From the NCBI RefSeq assembly GCF_016901225.1, contig NZ_JAFEUL010000003.1, positions 186,001 to 250,000 of the forward strand: 64,000 nucleotides of DNA, given 5' to 3'. Made by a program: the position numbers and the translations under genes. Source of the DNA: Actibacterium sp. 188UL27-1. GTDB taxonomy: Bacteria; Pseudomonadota; Alphaproteobacteria; Rhodobacterales; Rhodobacteraceae. How positions within the stretch are numbered: the stretch's first letter is position 1; every line of letters starts with the position of its first letter. The notes beneath the pieces were generated by a model. The model was not told the origin of the DNA and did not search any database. It saw only the letters and a program-made list of their open reading frames with translations. Shown one piece after another: positions 53,590 to 63,188 of this stretch.

Positions 53590-54696
53590 ATGACAAGACT
53601 GACATTGCTTTTGGTGGTTCTGGTCATGGGCTGTGCCCCGCGCGCGAACCTTGTCATCGTGCCTGACACGGCGAATGTCGGGTCGGTCCAGCGGATCTTT
53701 GTAACGACCAGTCGTGATTATTCTGAAACGACGCAGACCTTTGCCGGGTTCGCCCGTGGTGCGGTCCGCTTTGCCCAGATCGATGTGTCGATCCCACCCA
53801 GTCACCGGGCAGGCCATATCGCGCTGCCGGGGCGTCGCCCCCCTGATCCGGCAAACCATGTTCTGGCAACCCGGATGAAAACCTATCCCGGTGCGCCCGA
53901 TTTTCGCTCAGATCTGTCCCGTGCCCTGCGTGCCAAGGGGGGAGAGGCTGTCATCTATGTGCATGGCTTCAACAACACGATGGCCGACGGCGTCTTTCGC
54001 ATCGCGCAACTGACCCATGATCTGCAGGGTGGCGGGCTGCCGATGAACTATGCTTGGCCGTCCGCAGGCAACCCCCTGGGATATGTCTATGACCGCGACA
54101 GCGCCCTTTATGCCCGCGACGGGCTGGAGGAGATGTTGCAGCAGGTCACCGATGCCGGGGCACAGGAAATTGTGATGGTCGCCCATTCCATGGGGGCGCT
54201 CGTCACCATGGAAACCCTTCGCCAACTGGCCATTGCCGGCAACCAACGGGTGCTGGACCGGATCGGGGGCGTCATCCTGATGTCCCCCGATCTGGATGTT
54301 GAGGTGTTTCGATCGCAGGCCAGCCGGATCGGCGCGCTGCCGCAACCCTTTGTTCTGTTCACCTCAACCCGTGACCGCGCCTTGCGCTTGTCGGCGCGAC
54401 TGACGGGGCGGAATGAACGGCTTGGCTCCCTTGCAACGGCAGATGATGTTGCAGACCTGAGCGTGACCATTCTGGATGTCAGCGAGTTTCGCGATCCCGG
54501 TCAACGCCACTTCGCACCCGCGACCTCGCCAAGCCTGCTCCGGATCATCAGCCGCTTGGCGGAGGTCGACGGCGCCTTCCAGCGGGGCGATACGGGCCGC
54601 ACTGGTCTGTTGCCTGGCACGGTTCTGACCGTGCGCAATGCAACGCAGGTCATCCTATCCCCTACTACCGCCTTGTCGGCCACTGGCACCCGATAG
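53590..54696 (+). CDS. Alpha/beta hydrolase lipoprotein (DUF900)
   Basis: This 368-residue protein has an N-terminal lipobox LVMGC (Cys 15). The DUF900 alpha/beta-hydrolase fold follows: EAVIYVHGFNNTMADG (oxyanion HG), nucleophile VAHSMGALVTME, and an acid in LMSPDLDVEVF. Esterase or lipase action in the periplasm is likely; the substrate is unknown. It is 45 bases after hslU and may share its transcript. Confidence 0.82.
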   Translation: MTRLTLLLVVLVMGCAPRANLVIVPDTANVGSVQRIFVTTSRDYSETTQTFAGFARGAVRFAQIDVSIPPSHRAGHIALPGRRPPDPANHVLATRMKTYPGAPDFRSDLSRALRAKGGEAVIYVHGFNNTMADGVFRIAQLTHDLQGGGLPMNYAWPSAGNPLGYVYDRDSALYARDGLEEMLQQVTDAGAQEIVMVAHSMGALVTMETLRQLAIAGNQRVLDRIGGVILMSPDLDVEVFRSQASRIGALPQPFVLFTSTRDRALRLSARLTGRNERLGSLATADDVADLSVTILDVSEFRDPGQRHFAPATSPSLLRIISRLAEVDGAFQRGDTGRTGLLPGTVLTVRNATQVILSPTTALSATGTR

Positions 54697-54759
54697 CGCT
54701 GTTCATCCCCCGGTGAAGGCCCTATCCCGGATCTGTCATTATCTGTCAGGCCGGGGATC

Positions 54760-55977
54760 ATGCTGTCTTTCATGCGGGGAAATGCCCGGTGGCTGGCCGC
54801 GGGCGTGCTGCTGACCTTTTCGTCCAGCTATGGGCAGACCTTCTTCATCTCGGTCTTTGCCACGCAGATCCGGGCGGAGTTCGGGCTCAGCGATGGCGCC
54901 TGGGGGCTGATCTACACGGCAGGCACAGCGGCCTCCGCCGTCGTGATGATCTGGGCCGGCGCCTTGACGGATCGCTTTCGCGTGCGCGATCTGACCATGG
55001 CAATCCTGCCGCTACTGGCCTGCGCCTGTGCGTTGATGATGTTCGTCTCCGCCATCTGGGCCCTGCCCGTGGTGATCTTTGCCCTGCGGCTGATGGGCCA
55101 AGGGATGACCAGCCAGATCGCCACCGTGGCCATGGCCCGCTGGTACGACAAGAACCGCGGCAAGGCATTGTCCATCGCGACGCTCGGCTTTTCCATCGGC
55201 GAGGCCGTCTTGCCGCTGGTGTTCGTGATGCTCATGCTGGTCTTTGACTGGCAAACCCTATGGGGGCTGGCGGGCCTGATGGCATTGGCCGCGGCCCCTG
55301 CGATCTGGGTGTTGCTGCGGGAAGAACGCACACCCCTGGCCGCTGCCGATCAGCAATCCTCCACCGGGATGGGTGCGCGGCACTGGAGCCGGAACGAGGT
55401 GTTTCGCCATTGGCTGTTCTGGACCATGGTGCCCACGATCATGGGCATTTCCGCCTTTGTGACCGCGTTCTTTTTCCAGCAAACCCATCTGGCACAGATC
55501 AAGGGCTGGCAGCATCTGGAGCTTGTCGCCCTCTTCCCGCTCTACACATTGACGGCGGTGCTGACCATGCTGGGATCCGGCCTCGCAATCGACCGGTTTG
55601 GAACCGCCCCCATGATGGCGTTGTTTCAAGTGCCGCTGGCGCTGTGCTTTCTGGTTCTGGCCGCCAGCGATACGCTCACTGGCGCTGCGATTGGGCTGGT
55701 GCTGATGGGCGTCACCACCGGCGGCAATGCCACGCTGCCATCCGCGTTCTGGGCAGAGTTCTTTGGCACCCGCCATGTCGGCGCGATCAAGGCGATGGCG
55801 GCAGCGGTCATGGTGCTGGGATCGGCCATCGGGCCAGGCCTGTCCGGTGTGCTGATCGATGCGGGCGTCGATTTCAGCCAGCAGATGTATGGGCTCGCCT
55901 TTTATTTCCTGGTGGCATCCGTCACCATCGGCCTGGGCGTGCGCCGGGCGGCACCGGCGCTAGCGCGCACGACGTAG
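54760..55977 (+). CDS. MFS transporter
   Basis: This 405-residue major facilitator protein has twelve predicted spans, with the loop 2-3 motif GALTDRFRVRDLT and a charged central loop (about 190-210) between the halves. GMTSQIATVAMARWYDKNRGKALSIATLG resembles the oxalate/formate or monocarboxylate branch. The N-terminus reads LLTFSSSYGQTFFISVF. Substrate and direction are unknown. The stop overlaps, by 18 bases, that of the convergent Smr gene. Confidence 0.88.
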   Translation: MLSFMRGNARWLAAGVLLTFSSSYGQTFFISVFATQIRAEFGLSDGAWGLIYTAGTAASAVVMIWAGALTDRFRVRDLTMAILPLLACACALMMFVSAIWALPVVIFALRLMGQGMTSQIATVAMARWYDKNRGKALSIATLGFSIGEAVLPLVFVMLMLVFDWQTLWGLAGLMALAAAPAIWVLLREERTPLAAADQQSSTGMGARHWSRNEVFRHWLFWTMVPTIMGISAFVTAFFFQQTHLAQIKGWQHLELVALFPLYTLTAVLTMLGSGLAIDRFGTAPMMALFQVPLALCFLVLAASDTLTGAAIGLVLMGVTTGGNATLPSAFWAEFFGTRHVGAIKAMAAAVMVLGSAIGPGLSGVLIDAGVDFSQQMYGLAFYFLVASVTIGLGVRRAAPALARTT

Positions 55978-56544
55978 ATAGACGTAATAGGCGCCGTCGC
56001 CCCCGTGGCGGATATGGGCTGGCGTCACTTCAAGCACGATGGCAGACAGCGGTGGCAGGCGCAGCCATTGCGGCACGTGGCGGCGCAGAACCCCACGGCT
56101 GGAGGGGATCGGCCCGTCATCCGGCACGGTTTTACCTTTGCCGGTGATCACAAGAAGCAACCGCCGCCCCGCCCGATGAGAGGATAGGACAAAGCCGTTC
56201 AACGCCGGATGCGCCTGGTTGAGCGTCATACCATGCAGATCGATCCGCGCATCCGGGTCCAGTTTGCCTGACCGCATCTTGACGAATTTCTTGCTGTCCA
56301 TCTGTGGTGCGGCCTTGGACGAGGCCGACGCATAGGCAATGCTGGCCCCACCTGACGGTCGTGCGGTCTGAGCCATATCAAATTTGGGGATCTCAGCTGG
56401 CGGGGTGACCGGCGATTCAACCGGCCCCGCCTCTTCCGCCGCCTGCCGCGCCTTGGGCTTGTTCAGCGGTGTGGCCGTGCGCGCGACCTGCTGCCACAGC
56501 GCAAGCTCATCGGGACGCAAACCTCGCGTCTTACCCTTACCCAC
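55960..56544 (-). CDS. Smr domain protein
   Basis: A GTG start at 56544 (MGKGKTRGLRPDELALWQQV) fits the length and start of relatives better than the ATG at 56598, which overlaps the Tim44 gene. The 194-residue protein has a linker, then a C-terminal Smr (MutS2-type) nuclease domain: RIDLHGMTLNQAH with DLHG, LLLVITGKGKT (TGKG), and a final HGGDGAYYVYLRR. It is a probable DNA or RNA endonuclease. It is the last gene of a Tim44-Smr pair. Confidence 0.88.
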   Translation of the reverse strand: MGKGKTRGLRPDELALWQQVARTATPLNKPKARQAAEEAGPVESPVTPPAEIPKFDMAQTARPSGGASIAYASASSKAAPQMDSKKFVKMRSGKLDPDARIDLHGMTLNQAHPALNGFVLSSHRAGRRLLLVITGKGKTVPDDGPIPSSRGVLRRHVPQWLRLPPLSAIVLEVTPAHIRHGGDGAYYVYLRRAR

Positions 56545-56560
56545 AGACCCGTGTTTCGCA

Positions 56561-57229
56561 CTATTCGCCGGTCGCGACCAATACCCAGTTCGGATCATCG
56601 CCGGTCATCTGGCGGGCAAATGTCCAGATGTCGCGCTGGCGCTTGATCTCGTTCGGATCGCCTTCGATGATCTCGCCTTCGCTGTCGCGCACAACGGATG
56701 TCAATTCACCCACGAACTTGACCGACACCTCACCCGTATTCGTATCCCGGTCAAAAGTTGCATCATGCAGGCCAATCTCGCGGATACCAACGAAATTGGC
56801 TTCGACCTTCAGGCCCTGATCTTCCCGCGCGGCCACAACATCAACAAAGGTCTGGAACACGTCTTCACCCAGGAAGGGTTTGATATCGTCCAGCTCACCA
56901 CTTTCGAACGCCATCAGGATCATTTCATAAGCGCCGCGCGCACCATGCAAAAAGTCCGATACGACGAAACTCGGATCGGTCAGCTTCATCGCGGCCAGCG
57001 CTTTGGCACTGTCTGACCCATCTTCCACATGGTCGGTGATATCGCGGTCAACGCCGCCTTCGATCACCTCGAAATCACGGCGGGCATTCACCGACGCATC
57101 CACGGATCGCGACACGGTCGATGGTGGTTTCTCGAACCCTTCGCGCGTGCCAAGAACGGATCGCAAGCGCAGGATCAGGAAAATCGCAATCCCGGCCAAG
57201 ACCAGTAGCTGTATGACGGCAGAGTTCAT
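56561..57229 (-). CDS. Tim44-like domain protein
   Basis: This 222-residue membrane-anchored protein is started at 57229 (MNSAVIQLLVLAGIAIFLIL), which supplies the anchor; the frame upstream is not native. The C-terminal Tim44-like fold (about 90-222) reads SFVVSDFLHGARGAYEMIL, FGVLRDVAT-type strands and FTFARQMTGDDPNWVLVATG-like end residues DPNWVLVATGE. It is the alphaproteobacterial counterpart of the mitochondrial import motor anchor; its role in bacteria is unclear but probably membrane-protein handling. It is divergent from fxsA and near secB. Confidence 0.88.
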   Translation of the reverse strand: MNSAVIQLLVLAGIAIFLILRLRSVLGTREGFEKPPSTVSRSVDASVNARRDFEVIEGGVDRDITDHVEDGSDSAKALAAMKLTDPSFVVSDFLHGARGAYEMILMAFESGELDDIKPFLGEDVFQTFVDVVAAREDQGLKVEANFVGIREIGLHDATFDRDTNTGEVSVKFVGELTSVVRDSEGEIIEGDPNEIKRQRDIWTFARQMTGDDPNWVLVATGE

Positions 57230-57263
57230 CGGGACCTCATAATAGGGCTGGGTTGGTTTTTTC

Positions 57264-57298
57264 GCCTCACCGCACATATGTAGGTGAGCTGGTGAGGC
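57264..57298. promoter_or_regulatory. Inverted repeat between Tim44-like and fxsA genes
   Basis: GCCTCACC (57264-57271) and GGTGAGGC (57291-57298) are perfect complements, and a third half-site GGTGAG lies at 57283-57288. The position between two divergent genes suggests an operator, although a structural RNA role is also possible. Confidence 0.35.
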
Positions 57299-57337
57299 AA
57301 GTCCACTTAATGCCCGCCCCCGAAATTAGAGGCAACC

Positions 57338-57820
57338 ATGCGACTATTGCTCCTGTTTATTGCGATTCCGTTGATCGAGATCGCTCTTTTCATCCGTGTG
57401 GGATCTTTTTTGGGTCTGTGGCCGACCCTGTTAATCGTCGTTTTGACAGCAATATTGGGCACATATCTGGTCAAGAAACAGGGTTTGCAGGTGCTGGGAC
57501 AGGTCCAACGGTCTTTCAACGAGCTGCGTGACCCGACCGAAGCGCTCGCCCACGGGGCTATGATTCTGTTTTCCGGCGCACTTTTGCTGACGCCGGGTTT
57601 TTTCACCGACGCGGTCGGATTTCTGCTGCTTGTCCCGGCCTTCCGGGTCGCCGCGTTCCAGTTTCTGCGCAAACGGATCAAGGTCAGCGGCTTCACCGCC
57701 ACCCGGCGCGACCCAGCGCAGGGTCAGGCCGCCTCCCGAACGGTGATTGATGGGAAGTATGTGGATCTTGACGAACAAACGGCACCGCGCGATGGACCGT
57801 CCGGGTGGACCCGCCATTGA
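57338..57820 (+). CDS. fxsA: FxsA family inner-membrane protein
   Basis: This 160-residue membrane protein opens MRLLLLFIAIPLIEIALFIRVG and has three to four spans (about 2-20, 25-48, 75-110), with LPxxFTDAVGFLLLVPAFR (here LTPGFFTDAVG) the family mark. The C-terminal tail is polar. In E. coli FxsA relieves exclusion of phage T7 by F pif; the native role is unknown. It is followed by secB, the usual order. Confidence 0.9.
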   Translation: MRLLLLFIAIPLIEIALFIRVGSFLGLWPTLLIVVLTAILGTYLVKKQGLQVLGQVQRSFNELRDPTEALAHGAMILFSGALLLTPGFFTDAVGFLLLVPAFRVAAFQFLRKRIKVSGFTATRRDPAQGQAASRTVIDGKYVDLDEQTAPRDGPSGWTRH

Positions 57821-57880
57821 TGCACCTGACCTGACCTGCTAACGACCGCGCAACATAACAGGTTTGATCAGGAGTTTCCG

Positions 57881-58363
57881 ATGGCCGAGGGCACAGAAAA
57901 CGGCGCAGCCCCCCAGCAACCGCAGGTAAAAATGCAGGTTTTGGGCCAGTTTATCCGCGATATGTCGTTCGAAAATATTGTGGCGCAAAAGGGTATTCAG
58001 GGTGAGGTTCAGCCTGACGTTTCGGTCCAGGTCAACCTGGATGCCAAAAAGCGCCCGGTGGATAATCAGTATGAGATCATCCTGAAGTTCAACGTCGAAT
58101 CCAAGAACAAGTCGGACGCCGCAACGCTGTTTCTGATGGAACTGGAATATGGCGGCATCTTCCTGATCGAGAACGTCCCCGAAGAGCAACTGCACCCGTT
58201 CCTGTTGATCGAATGCCCGCGGATGCTGTTTCCCTTTGTGCGCCGTATCGTCAGTGACGTGACCCGCGATGGCGGCTTCCCGCCATTGAATATGGAGAAT
58301 GTCGATTTCCTTGCGCTCTACCGTCAGGAAATCGCCCGCCGCGCCGAAACCCAGCAAGCATAA
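57881..58363 (+). CDS. secB: Protein export chaperone SecB
   Basis: This 160-residue tetrameric export chaperone has the marks QVLGQFIRDMSFENI, VQVNLDAKKR, FLMELEYGGIF and CPRMLFPFVRRIVSDVTRDGGFP. It binds unfolded preproteins and hands them to SecA. It starts at ATG 57881 after CAGGAG. It is intact and of normal length. A GC-rich hairpin follows the stop. Confidence 0.97.
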   Translation: MAEGTENGAAPQQPQVKMQVLGQFIRDMSFENIVAQKGIQGEVQPDVSVQVNLDAKKRPVDNQYEIILKFNVESKNKSDAATLFLMELEYGGIFLIENVPEEQLHPFLLIECPRMLFPFVRRIVSDVTRDGGFPPLNMENVDFLALYRQEIARRAETQQA

Positions 58364-58371
58364 ACTGGCCG

Positions 58372-58390
58372 GGGCGCGACACCCGCGCCC
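58372..58390 (+). terminator. GC-rich hairpin after secB
   Basis: GGGCGCG (58372-58378) pairs with CGCGCCC (58384-58390) across a 5-base loop; no T run follows. It is a possible factor-dependent or weak terminator. Confidence 0.45.
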
Positions 58391-58453
58391 TCGACGCGGC
58401 TTTGGTCAGCGGCTGCGGATCGGCGATCCCGCGGCCACTGGCAGATGAAATAG

Positions 58454-59848
58454 ATGCAAATTGAACTGACATTGACCGCGCAGGCAGGGGCGGACTATTC
58501 CGCCCGCGACTTGGGATATCTGCTGCACAAGCATCCGGATCACGTTCATGTGCGCGACGTGGCCGCCGGTCAACTAACCATCTTTTATCCCGAAATATCC
58601 GATGACAGCACCACCGCGGTTGTGCATCTGAACGTGGATCCCGTCGCATTGGTGCGCGGCAAGAATGATCACAGCGACGGGTTGCTCAGCCAATATGTCA
58701 ATGACCGGCCCTATGTCGCCAGCACGTTCCTGTCGGTGTCCCTGACCCGCGCGCTGGGGCAATCCATGTCGGGCAAATCCAAGGAACGGCAGGATCTGGC
58801 GGACCGCGAACTGCCCTATCGCGCCCGGATCCTGCCCATCGCCCTGGCGGGTGAACTTGATCTGGCCCGCCTCCTGTTTGAGCCACTGGGATATCAGGTT
58901 GAGATCCATGCGGTGGATGACAGCGCACGCGTTGTCGATCTGGTGATCAGCGGCACCACCCGCCTATCCGCCCTGCTCAACCATCTTTACGTGTTGATCC
59001 CGGTGCTGGACAACGCCAAACACTATTTCATCGACAAGGAAGAGATCGATAAATTGCTGGCCAAGGGCGAAGGCTGGCTTGCCACCCATCCCGCGCGGGA
59101 CCTGATCACGCGGCGTGCTCTGAAACATCGCCGCGCGCTCATGAACATGGCCCTGGCCCGTCTGGATGAAAGCCTTGCGACGGATGACCTGGACGAGGAT
59201 GAGCCCCGGCCCGAACCCGAAGAGCACCTGGAAACGCCCATCCGCCTGCATGACCTGCGGCTCGACGCGGTGGAACAGGTGCTGAAATCGCACCACACGG
59301 CCTCCGTCCTGGATCTTGGCTGTGGCGAGGGCAAGCTGATGCGCCGCCTGATCAAGGATGGCACCTTCACCCGGATCGTGGGCGTCGACCCGTCGGTCCG
59401 CACGCTCGAAAAGGCAAACCGGCGGCTTTACCTGAACCAGGCCAGCGACGCGATGGCCCAGCGCGTCACCCTGCAGATGGGCAGCCTCACCTATGGCGAC
59501 CGTCGCTGGAAAGGGTTTGACGCGGCCACCCTGGTAGAGGTGATCGAACATATCGAACCGCATCGTCTGTCGGCCCTGGCCCTGTCGGTCTTTGGCGACG
59601 CCAAGCCCGGGCTGGTCGTGATGACAACGCCCAATCGCGAATACAACGCCCTGTTCGACGGGATGGAAGACGGCCAGCTACGCCACCCCGACCACCGCTT
59701 TGAATGGACCCGGGCCAAATTTCAGGGCTGGGCCGATGCCGTCGCGGCCCAATACGATTACACCGTGACCTATGCCCCCCTCGGCCCCGTTGACGACACC
59801 CATGGCGGCCCCTCGCAAATGGCGACCTTTACCAGGGGGGCGGCATGA
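58454..59848 (+). CDS. hen1: RNA 3'-terminal ribose 2'-O-methyltransferase Hen1
   Basis: This 464-residue bacterial Hen1 has an N-terminal domain of about 250 residues found only in the bacterial form, a charged linker, then the methyltransferase with SAM motif VLDLGCGEGKLMRRL (near 285-297) and the metal-binding EVIEHIEPHRL (Glu-x2-Glu-His-x4-His). It methylates the 3' end of a cleaved RNA before ligation, so repaired tRNA resists the same toxin again. The next gene, pnkp, overlaps by 4 bases and is its obligate partner. Together they are a ribotoxin-damage repair system. Confidence 0.93.
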   Translation: MQIELTLTAQAGADYSARDLGYLLHKHPDHVHVRDVAAGQLTIFYPEISDDSTTAVVHLNVDPVALVRGKNDHSDGLLSQYVNDRPYVASTFLSVSLTRALGQSMSGKSKERQDLADRELPYRARILPIALAGELDLARLLFEPLGYQVEIHAVDDSARVVDLVISGTTRLSALLNHLYVLIPVLDNAKHYFIDKEEIDKLLAKGEGWLATHPARDLITRRALKHRRALMNMALARLDESLATDDLDEDEPRPEPEEHLETPIRLHDLRLDAVEQVLKSHHTASVLDLGCGEGKLMRRLIKDGTFTRIVGVDPSVRTLEKANRRLYLNQASDAMAQRVTLQMGSLTYGDRRWKGFDAATLVEVIEHIEPHRLSALALSVFGDAKPGLVVMTTPNREYNALFDGMEDGQLRHPDHRFEWTRAKFQGWADAVAAQYDYTVTYAPLGPVDDTHGGPSQMATFTRGAA

Positions 59849-62400
59849 CGCAGATCTCCATCCCTGATTTCGCCCTTGTCGTGCTGATCGGCGCCACGGG
59901 GTCCGGCAAGTCCAGCTTTGCCCGCAAACATTTCCGAGAGACCGAGATTGTGTCATCCGACCAGTGCCGCGCGCTGGTGTCGGATGATGAAACGGATCTC
60001 GCCGCGACCGCCGACGCCTTTGATCTGTTGACCTACACCGCTGGTCTGCGGCTGAAGCGCCGGATGCTGACGGTGATCGACGCAACCTCGGTCAAGCGGG
60101 AAGATCGCGCCAAATTGGTGGCCCTCGCCCGCAAATACCACGCCCTGCCGGTCGCGCTGGTCCTCGATATCGACCCTAAGCTCTGCCACGAGCGCAACGC
60201 GACCCGACCCAACCGCGACTTTGGCGAACATGTCCCCCGCAACCATTCCCGCGCCCTGCGCCGGGGTCTGCGCAGCCTGCAAAAGGAAGGGTTCCGCCAG
60301 GTTCAGGTCATGAAATCGCCCGACCAGGTCGATGCATTGCAGATCACACGCGAACCGCTCTGGACAGATAAGCGCACCGATCACGGCCCGTTCGACATTA
60401 TCGGCGATATCCATGGCTGTTTCGACGAATTGACAGAACTGCTAACCCGGCTTGGCTACGCCATCGACCCCTTCGATCCTGCGGCCGAAGATCTGATCAC
60501 CGCCGCCCATCCCCAGGGACGGCGCGTGATCTTTGTCGGCGATATCACCGATCGCGGCCCGCAAAACGTCAATGCGTTGCGGCTGGTGATGGGAATGGTG
60601 GCCCAGGGCAGCGCCCAATGCGTCATCGGCAACCACGATTTCAAGCTGAACAAGTGGCTGAAAGGCAAATCTGTCACCCTCAATCACGGGCTCGACCTGA
60701 CGGCGGCGGAGTTGGAGAAAACCTCCGACGCTTTCCGCAAAACCGTTCAGGACTTCACCTGGGATCTGCGCTCTCATCTTTGGCTGGCGGATGGCACGCT
60801 CGTCGTCGCCCATGCCGGCCTCAAGGCTGACATGCATGGCCGTGGCTCCGGCACCGTCCGCAACTTTGCCATGTTCGGCGAGACCACGGGTGAGGTCGAT
60901 GAATTCGGCCTGCCCGTCCGCCTGGAATGGGCGCGCGACTATCGCGGTGCGGCGGATGTCGTTTATGGCCACACCCCCATGGCCGAGGCTGAGTGGCTCA
61001 ACAACACCTTTTGCATCGATACCGGCTGCGTCTTTGGTGGCAAGCTGACCGCCCTGCGCTGGCCCGAACGAGAGACCGTCGCGGTCACCCCCGCCCGGCA
61101 ATATGCCGAACCCGCCAAACCGCTGGACCACGGCCAGAACCTGTCCGCCCAGCAGGACCATGACCGGCTGCTCTATTTTGATGACTACGCCACCAAGATG
61201 CGGATCGAAACCCGGTTCAAATCCACCATCCAGATCCCCGAGGAAAACAGCCTTGCCGCGCTAGAGGTCATGAGCCGTTTTGCCGTCGATCCCCGCTGGC
61301 TGATCTACCTGCCACCGACCATGGCCGCTTGCCCCACAGCGCCCGATGGTCCGTTCCTCGAACACCCTGCCCAGGCCATCGCGCATTATGCCGACCGCGG
61401 GGTGACCGATCTGGTGGCCGAGGAAAAGCACATGGGCTCCCGCGCGCTGTTGGTCGTGGCCAGGGATGCCGGCACGGCGCAAACCCGCTTTGGTGTCGAG
61501 GATGGCAAGACCGGCGTGATCTACACCCGCACCGGCCGTCCGTTCTTCAAGGATGAGACGCAAGAGGCCCAGATCATCGACCGCGTCAGCACCGCCATGG
61601 CCAAAGCCGACCTGTGGTCAGGCCTGCAAACCGATTGGGTGCTGCTGGATGCAGAACTGATGCCGTGGTCCGCCAAGGCGCAGGTCCTGCTGCAAAAGCA
61701 ATACCGCCCCACGGTCGCGGCTGCCCAAGCCTCCGCCGCTGCGGTGCTTGAGGCGATCAACCGCGCGCCCCACCTGGCCGAACTGGAACCGCTGAAAACC
61801 CTGTCCCAGCAGCAGGCCGTCAATGCCCAGGCCATGGGCCGCACCATCGATGGTTATTGCTGGGATGCCCCCAGTATCGATGACTACCACATCGCCCCGT
61901 TTCACATTCTGGCCACCGAAGGGCAGGTCCATACCGACAAATCCCATACCTGGCATATGGAGACCATCGAAAATCTGGCCCAGGCCGATCCGATCCTGAA
62001 ACCCACGGGCTGGCGGCGCTTTGACAGCGGCAACCCCGATGACATAGCGGCGATCACCAATTGGTGGCTGACACACACCGCCGCCGGTGGCGAAGGGCTG
62101 GTGATCAAACCCACGGTGTTTCTGGTGCGGGGCGAACGGGGGCTGATCCAACCCGCGATGAAGGTCCGTGGCCGCGACTACCTGCGCATCATCTACGGAC
62201 CCGATTACGACATGCCTGCCAATATTGAACGCCTGCGCAAACGGGGGCTGGGCCGCAAATTCTCCCTGGCGGAGCGGGAGTTTAAACTGGGCTTCGAAGG
62301 GTTGCATCGCTTTGTCGAACGGCTGCCCTTGTCAAAGGTCCATGCCTGCGCCCTGGCCGTGCTCGCATTGGAAAGTGAGCCGTCCGATCCGCGCCTGTAA
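59845..62400 (+). CDS. pnkp: Polynucleotide kinase-phosphatase-ligase Pnkp
   Basis: This 851-residue three-domain enzyme has an N-terminal 5'-kinase (P-loop GATGSGKSS, residues 16-24), a central metallophosphatase for 2',3'-cyclic ends (DIIGDIHGCFDE near 182-193, VFVGDITDRGP, GNHD), and a C-terminal adenylyltransferase/ligase with K528 in EEKHMGSR. The size and order match Clostridium thermocellum Pnkp. It heals and, with Hen1, seals broken tRNA. All active-site motifs are intact. No ribotoxin gene is seen nearby. Confidence 0.95.
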   Translation: MTQISIPDFALVVLIGATGSGKSSFARKHFRETEIVSSDQCRALVSDDETDLAATADAFDLLTYTAGLRLKRRMLTVIDATSVKREDRAKLVALARKYHALPVALVLDIDPKLCHERNATRPNRDFGEHVPRNHSRALRRGLRSLQKEGFRQVQVMKSPDQVDALQITREPLWTDKRTDHGPFDIIGDIHGCFDELTELLTRLGYAIDPFDPAAEDLITAAHPQGRRVIFVGDITDRGPQNVNALRLVMGMVAQGSAQCVIGNHDFKLNKWLKGKSVTLNHGLDLTAAELEKTSDAFRKTVQDFTWDLRSHLWLADGTLVVAHAGLKADMHGRGSGTVRNFAMFGETTGEVDEFGLPVRLEWARDYRGAADVVYGHTPMAEAEWLNNTFCIDTGCVFGGKLTALRWPERETVAVTPARQYAEPAKPLDHGQNLSAQQDHDRLLYFDDYATKMRIETRFKSTIQIPEENSLAALEVMSRFAVDPRWLIYLPPTMAACPTAPDGPFLEHPAQAIAHYADRGVTDLVAEEKHMGSRALLVVARDAGTAQTRFGVEDGKTGVIYTRTGRPFFKDETQEAQIIDRVSTAMAKADLWSGLQTDWVLLDAELMPWSAKAQVLLQKQYRPTVAAAQASAAAVLEAINRAPHLAELEPLKTLSQQQAVNAQAMGRTIDGYCWDAPSIDDYHIAPFHILATEGQVHTDKSHTWHMETIENLAQADPILKPTGWRRFDSGNPDDIAAITNWWLTHTAAGGEGLVIKPTVFLVRGERGLIQPAMKVRGRDYLRIIYGPDYDMPANIERLRKRGLGRKFSLAEREFKLGFEGLHRFVERLPLSKVHACALAVLALESEPSDPRL

Positions 62401-63186
62401 CTATTCCGCGTCGCGCATCACCCGAAACCCGACAGCCGAATTGCGCAATACGATCCGGTCGGCCCATTGCCCGTCATTGCGGAAATGCTTGGGGTTGGGC
62501 ACGGTCCAGGCCGCACCCCGAAAGATCGCGTTGCTGCAATCGCCCTTCAGACAGGAATTGGTCCACTGCCAGACATTGCCCGCCACATCATGCAGCCCCA
62601 GCGGATTAGGCGGAAAGGCATCCACGGGTGAGGTGTATTCATATCCGTCGTCGCAGGTCACCATCTTGCGCGGATCCTCCGGATACGCCGCGCGGTACTG
62701 CGCGTCTGCTGCATTGGTGCGCTCGCAAACCTCGGTAAAATCATCGCCCCACCAAAACGCGGTCTCGGCCCCGGCGGCAGTGGTGGCGACCGATTCCTCA
62801 TAGGTTGGCAAACGGTAAGGCTTGCCCGTCTGCGCGCTCAACCAATCGGCATAGGCAACGGCCTCCATCCAGTTGATGCAAACCACCGGGTGGTTTGGTC
62901 CCTGCTCAAACCCCGGATTGGCCCAACCAAACCCCGCCTCGTTGCGGAACCGTTTGGCAACACGGATATAACAGTTCTCAGTGCCAGACACATCCGTCGC
63001 CTCGGCAAAGGCCGTGAATTCCGCCACGGTCACGGGGTAGGTCCCCATGGCGGATCCATCGGCCATCACCGTCAGGGTCGGGCAGGTCTGGCAATCCGAC
63101 ACTTCATCGCCCGTACCCTCCTGCGCCAGGGCCGGGCGGGTGGTCGCAATACAGATCGCGGTCAAAGCTGCAAAATACTTCCACAT
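62401..63186 (-). CDS. Exported SUMF1/FGE-fold protein
   Basis: This 261-residue protein has a signal peptide (about 1-21, cut at ALA-QEG; start ATG 63186). The mature part begins with a CQTCP motif, then the formylglycine-enzyme-like fold: SAMGTYPVTVAEFTAFAEAT, PVVCINWMEAVAYADWLSAQTG, PYRLPTYEESV, NPLGLHDVAGNVWQW, and GFRVMRDAE. The usual catalytic Cys pair of FGE is not evident, so it is more likely a sugar- or ligand-binding relative. It is followed downstream by the convergent pnkp stop. It pairs with the next gene. Confidence 0.85.
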   Translation of the reverse strand: MWKYFAALTAICIATTRPALAQEGTGDEVSDCQTCPTLTVMADGSAMGTYPVTVAEFTAFAEATDVSGTENCYIRVAKRFRNEAGFGWANPGFEQGPNHPVVCINWMEAVAYADWLSAQTGKPYRLPTYEESVATTAAGAETAFWWGDDFTEVCERTNAADAQYRAAYPEDPRKMVTCDDGYEYTSPVDAFPPNPLGLHDVAGNVWQWTNSCLKGDCSNAIFRGAAWTVPNPKHFRNDGQWADRIVLRNSAVGFRVMRDAE

Positions 63187-63188
63187 GG

